Source of the DNA: Zemynaea arenosa
GTDB taxonomy: Bacteria; Pseudomonadota; Gammaproteobacteria; Burkholderiales; Burkholderiaceae_D
Assembly (NCBI RefSeq): GCF_004614185.1
Contig: NZ_SPVF01000252.1
Coordinates: forward strand, 40,121 to 104,120
Reading direction: 5' to 3'
DNA length: 64,000 nucleotides
In this document: positions 60,730-64,000 of the stretch, in pieces
Layout of the letters: each line of letters opens with the position of its first letter
Numbering within the stretch: position 1 is the stretch's first letter
Notes under the pieces: generated by a model
Seen by the model: only the letters and a program-made list of their open reading frames with translations
The model's database searches: none
Told to the model about the DNA's origin: nothing
Made by a program: the position numbers and the translations under genes

Positions 60730-62055
60730 TTAGCCCCGTGGTTGCGGGGGTTCCGAAGCGCGCGCGTCGTCGTCGAGGCTGCGCAGCCAGGCCAGCTTCT
60801 CGGCGATCTTGGCCTCCAGCCCGCGCGGTACGGGCTCGTACCAGTGCGGTTCGGCCATGCCGTCGGGCAGATAAGTCTCACCGGCCGCGTAGGCATTGGG
60901 CTCGTCATGCGCGTAGCGGTACTCCTTGCCGTAGCCGAGCTCCTTCATGAGCTTGGTCGGCGCATTGCGCAGGTGGACCGGCACCTCGCGCGACTTGTCC
61001 TTCTTCACGAACGCCATCGCGCGGTTGTAGGCGTTGTAGCCGGCGTTGCTCTTCGCCGCCATCGCCAGATAGATGACAGCCTGTCCCAGCGCCAGTTCGC
61101 CCTCCGGCGTGCCCAGCCGTTCGTAAGTGGCAGCCGCGTCGTTGGCGATGGTGAGCGCGCGCGGGTCGGCCAGGCCGATGTCTTCCCAGGCCATGCGCAC
61201 CACGCGGCGCAGCAGGTACTGGATGTCCGCGCCGCCGTCAATCATGCGGCACAGCCAGTACAGCGCGGCGTCCGGATTGGAGCCGCGCACGGACTTGTGC
61301 AGCGCCGAGATCTGGTCGTAGAAATTGTCCCCGCCCTTGTCGAAGCGGCGCGCGTTGAGCGTCAGCGCGTTCTCCACGAACTCGCCGGTGATGTGCTGGG
61401 TCTTCTGCGCGCCCGCCGAGGTCTTGGTCTGCTCCAGCAGGTTGAGGAAGCGGCGCGCATCGCCGTCCGCATAGCCGATCAGGGTGGCGATGGCGACCTC
61501 GTCGAACTGCAACTGCGGCATCACGCGTTCCTGCGCGCGCTTGAGGAGCTGCAGCATCTCGGCATCGGTGAGCGCCTTGAGCACGTACACCTGGGCCCGC
61601 GAGAGCAGCGCCGAGTTGACCTCGAACGAGGGATTCTCGGTGGTCGCGCCGATCAGCGTGACCAGACCGCTTTCGACGAAGGGCAGCAGCGCATCCTGCT
61701 GCGACTTGTTGAAGCGGTGGATCTCGTCGATGAACAGGATGGTGTGCTTGCCGCCCGCCAGATAGTGCTCGGCCTGCTCGATGGCGGCGCGGATGTCCTT
61801 CACGCCGGACAGCACCGCGGACAGCGCGATGAACTCGCAGTCGAAGGCGTGCGCCGTCAGCCGCGCGAGCGTGGTCTTGCCCACGCCGGGCGGGCCCCAC
61901 AGGATCATCGAGTGCGGCTTGCCGGACTTGAACACCAGGTTCAGCGGCTTGCCCGGGCCGAGCAGATGGCTCTGCCCGATCACCTCGTCGATGGTGCGCG
62001 GGCGCAGCGCCTCGGCGAGAGGCGGCGCGGGCTCGGTCTTGAACAGGTCATCCAT
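60730..62055 (-). CDS. rarA: Replication-associated recombination ATPase RarA (MgsA)
   Basis: This 441-aa AAA+ protein has Walker [12 protein letters not shown], Walker [12 protein letters not shown], a sensor region ([13 protein letters not shown]) and the conserved C-terminal MgsA domain (SGG-type [36 protein letters not shown]). It acts at stalled replication forks. The ATG at 62055 (MDDLFKTEP) is the usual start; an upstream in-frame ATG at 62082 is less likely. Confidence 0.95.
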   Translation of the reverse strand: MDDLFKTEPAPPLAEALRPRTIDEVIGQSHLLGPGKPLNLVFKSGKPHSMILWGPPGVGKTTLARLTAHAFDCEFIALSAVLSGVKDIRAAIEQAEHYLAGGKHTILFIDEIHRFNKSQQDALLPFVESGLVTLIGATTENPSFEVNSALLSRAQVYVLKALTDAEMLQLLKRAQERVMPQLQFDEVAIATLIGYADGDARRFLNLLEQTKTSAGAQKTQHITGEFVENALTLNARRFDKGGDNFYDQISALHKSVRGSNPDAALYWLCRMIDGGADIQYLLRRVVRMAWEDIGLADPRALTIANDAAATYERLGTPEGELALGQAVIYLAMAAKSNAGYNAYNRAMAFVKKDKSREVPVHLRNAPTKLMKELGYGKEYRYAHDEPNAYAAGETYLPDGMAEPHWYEPVPRGLEAKIAEKLAWLRSLDDDARASEPPQPRG

Positions 62056-62262
62056 ACAGGAAGCATAAATCAACAAATGCATAGTCTAGCGCACGGGCCG
62101 GGTCCGGCGCTCCCGCTGCTATGACTGCCCGCTCTCCAAAAAGTGCCCGCCGCGACTTTGATGCGCAAATGCGGAACTTCTGCGGCTGTGCCGCACTCGA
62201 TACATCAGCTCAGCACCATCCACAAGAAACCAGACACGAGAATTCACCACACGGGACACACC

Positions 62263-63324
62263 ATGCCAGATAAACCAAGCACAACAACGTGGGACGGCAG
62301 GGACAACAGACCGGCAGTCAACGGCCATGCCCACGGCCGGGACGCAGCCGGCCTCGGCCTTTCGCTGCAGCAGGCCGCGCCCGGGCAGGAGGCCGGCGCG
62401 GCGGACAACATGGGCATCATTGGCGCCAGCGCCAGCGTGATCCGGCTGCGGGGCCAGATCCGGCGCGTGGCGGCGGTCGATGCGCCCGTCCTCATCTGGG
62501 GCGAAAGCGGCAGCGGCAAGGAGCTGGCGGCCCAGGCCATCCACACCGCCTCGCGGCGCGCGGGCGGGCCGTTTGTCGCCATCAATTGCGGCGCCATTCC
62601 ACCCAGCCTCATCCAGTCAGAACTGTTCGGGCACGAGCGCGGCGCGTTCACCGGGGCCAACCGGGCGCGGGCCGGGCTCATCGAGACGGCCATCGGCGGC
62701 ACGGTCTTTCTGGATGAAATCGCGGACCTGCCGCGCGAGCAGCAGTCCAACCTGCTGCGCTTTTTGCAGGAGAAGACCATCTACCGGGTCGGCGCCACGC
62801 GCAGCATCACGGCGGACGTGCGGGTGATCGCGGCCTCGCACGTCAACCTGCAGCAGGCGGTGGCGGAGGGCTGTTTTCGCGAGGACCTGTATTACCGCCT
62901 GTCCGTGCTGCCGCTGGACGTGCCGCCCCTGCGCGAACGGCGCGCGGACCTGCAGCCGCTGGCCGAGCACATCTTCCGCCTGCACGCGGCCGATGCGCCG
63001 ACGCGGCTGGAGGGCTTCTCCAGCAGCGCCCTGGCCGCCCTGCACGACTACGCCTGGCCCGGCAATGTGCGCGAACTGATCAACCGGATCCGGCGCGCGA
63101 TGGTGATGGCGGAGGGCCGCTATATCACCGCAGACGACCTCGGCCTTGGACAGCGGACGCCAGTGCAGGAGCTGCACGGCAGCCGCGGGCACGCCGAGCG
63201 CGAGGCGGTGGCGGCGGCGATGGGGCGCAACGCCAACATCGTCAGCCGCGCCGCGCGCGACCTGGGCGTGTCGCGCACCACGCTGTACCGCCTGCTGGCC
63301 AAGCACGGCCTGGCCCCGCACTGA
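62263..63324 (+). CDS. Sigma-54-dependent transcription activator (Fis family)
   Basis: This 353-aa protein has a short N-terminus without a receiver domain, then the AAA+ activator core with Walker A WGESGSGKE, the sigma-54 contact motif GAFTGA, Walker B GGTVFLDEIADLP and the sensor RYYRL-like EDLYYRLSVLPL. A C-terminal Fis-type helix-turn-helix (NIVSRAARDLGVSRTTLYRLL) follows. It activates sigma-54 promoters, probably the one at 63435 for the neighbouring gene. Lack of a sensor domain suggests control by its amount or another protein. The start at 62263 is the best of several and has a weak ribosome site. Confidence 0.88.
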   Translation: MPDKPSTTTWDGRDNRPAVNGHAHGRDAAGLGLSLQQAAPGQEAGAADNMGIIGASASVIRLRGQIRRVAAVDAPVLIWGESGSGKELAAQAIHTASRRAGGPFVAINCGAIPPSLIQSELFGHERGAFTGANRARAGLIETAIGGTVFLDEIADLPREQQSNLLRFLQEKTIYRVGATRSITADVRVIAASHVNLQQAVAEGCFREDLYYRLSVLPLDVPPLRERRADLQPLAEHIFRLHAADAPTRLEGFSSSALAALHDYAWPGNVRELINRIRRAMVMAEGRYITADDLGLGQRTPVQELHGSRGHAEREAVAAAMGRNANIVSRAARDLGVSRTTLYRLLAKHGLAPH

Positions 63325-63338
63325 CCGGTGTGCGCCAG

Positions 63339-63362
63339 AACTGTCACGGGGGCGTGGCAGTT
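63339..63362. promoter_or_regulatory. Candidate upstream activator site
   Basis: AACTGTCAC and GTGGCAGTT form a 9-base inverted repeat with one mismatch, 73 bases upstream of the sigma-54 promoter. This fits the enhancer site of the adjacent Fis-type activator. Confidence 0.55.
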
Positions 63363-63434
63363 GGCCCGTGCGGGGCGGTCTTGCCGGTTCATAAATCGCT
63401 GGCGTTTCAAGCACTTGCGTTGGCTGGACCGGGC

Positions 63435-63450
63435 TGGCACTGCGCTTGCT
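63435..63450 (+). promoter_or_regulatory. Sigma-54 promoter
   Basis: TGGCACTGCGCTTGCT matches the sigma-54 consensus, with GG and GC elements 12 bases apart. It lies 124 bases upstream of the glycine-rich gene at 63574 and just after the sigma-54 activator gene. Confidence 0.85.
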
Positions 63451-63573
63451 GTAAGGGTCCGGGTGCAGCGCTCAGCGCACACGGGCTCGATGTCTAGCCA
63501 TCGACCGCAGGACCCCGACGCAGGCCAACCACCGCACCAACTCAACGCAACTCAACGCACAGTGGGAGATCAC

Positions 63574-64000
63574 ATGAAACACACCTTGATTGCAGCTGCC
63601 ATCGCCCTCGCCTTTGGCAGCGCCTATGCCCAGGAAACACCGGGCACGACCAAGACCGCAACTCAGACTTCGGGCAACGGTGCCAATGCCAATGGCTATT
63701 CCACGGCCTCGGCCGATACCGGCGCCGGCATGGCGTCGGCCATTGGTGCGGTTGCCGCCAACAACGGCGGGACCGCCACCTCCACCTTCACCAATGCCTT
63801 CAACACCTCCACCGCGACGGCCACCAGCAACCTGTCCGGCACGGTGACGGGCAACGCGATTTCGAATATCGGCAACATCGCCAGCAACACGGGTAACGCC
63901 AATGGCGGCCGCGCGACCGGCGGCAATGGCGGCGACGGCTATGGCGGCAATGCGCGCGGCGGCGCTGGTGGCGCCGGTGGCGCCGGCACCGGCGGAGCGG
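63574..64000 (+). CDS. Gly/Ala/Asn-rich exported protein (3' end off window)
   Basis: The frame starts with a signal peptide (LIAAAIALAFGSAYAQ) and continues with Thr/Asn/Ala-rich sequence (NGANANGYSTASADTGAG, TSTFTNAFNTSTATATSN), then Gly-rich repeats (GNGGDGYGGNARGGAGGAGGAGTGG). It runs off the right edge. Such low-complexity exported proteins may be surface or matrix proteins. It should be switched on by the sigma-54 activator encoded upstream. GGGAG precedes the ATG. Confidence 0.75.
   Translation, partial: MKHTLIAAAIALAFGSAYAQETPGTTKTATQTSGNGANANGYSTASADTGAGMASAIGAVAANNGGTATSTFTNAFNTSTATATSNLSGTVTGNAISNIGNIASNTGNANGGRATGGNGGDGYGGNARGGAGGAGGAGTGGA

Noticed and set aside
60631..62124. Long plus-strand frame opposite rarA (497 codons)
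   Set aside because: Arg/Leu/Gln-rich antisense frame in a GC-rich gene; rarA motifs on the minus strand are intact.

Overview
The window is the tRNA-proximal part of a large integrative and conjugative element (ICE) sitting in a beta-proteobacterial chromosome, followed by about 5 kb of the host chromosome. The host is most likely Ralstonia, Cupriavidus or a close relative. The grounds are high GC content, a tRNA-Ser/serS/rarA chromosomal neighbourhood, and czc, mer and ars metal resistance. The species call is inference. The element runs from base 1 (its far end lies outside the window) to the 3' end of a tRNA-Ser(CGA) gene at 58831-58921, where a P4-type tyrosine integrase (57338-58642) faces the tRNA.

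Layout. (1) 1-10857, minus strand: metal resistance. There is arsC-arsR-arsC; a ZIP-like transporter, a small membrane protein and a P1B-4-type ATPase; and a czcICBA efflux operon ending in a PII-like sensor gene. (2) 11104-18655, plus strand: a compact six-gene, nuclease-rich cluster that looks like a defence operon. It holds a Gabija-like pair (OLD nuclease plus UvrD helicase), an unrecognised 177-aa protein, a SIR2-like protein, a PD-(D/E)XK-like protein and an HNH protein. (3) 18685-24009: regulation and maintenance, with an AcaB/DUF1845-like regulator, a degenerate primase/Toprim-like protein, a DUF932 protein, a CI/LexA-like repressor that appears to have lost its self-cleavage residues, and divergent FlhD/FlhC-like activators. 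(4) 24109-46652: a nearly complete F-type (MPF_F) conjugation operon, with a MOB_H-like TraI, TraD, DUF4400, transglycosylase, pilin, TraL-E-K-B, DsbC, TraV-C, TrbI, peptidase, TraW-U, TrbC, TraN, TraF-H-G. (5) 46808-48121: a mercury uptake locus merR-T-P without merA. (6) 48249-50302, minus strand: a ParM/ParR-like segregation operon. (7) 50303-57345: accessory genes of mostly unknown function, including a second tyrosine-recombinase-like protein, several of them preceded by long untranslated stretches made of tandem perfect hairpins. (8) 58831-64000: tRNA-Ser, serS, a small secreted protein, rarA, and a sigma-54 activator next to a glycine-rich secreted protein with a consensus sigma-54 promoter.

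How it fits together. The repressor/FlhDC-like pair resembles the SetR/SetCD switch of SXT/R391 ICEs and AcaCD of IncC plasmids, so the activators probably turn on the conjugation operon. The ParM system would stabilise the excised circle. The metal-resistance and putative anti-phage genes are cargo that benefits the host. The most notable observations are the composite nuclease operon, the hairpin-train leaders, and a switch repressor that looks unable to self-cleave. All assignments come from reading translated motifs and DNA by eye; no database search was run.
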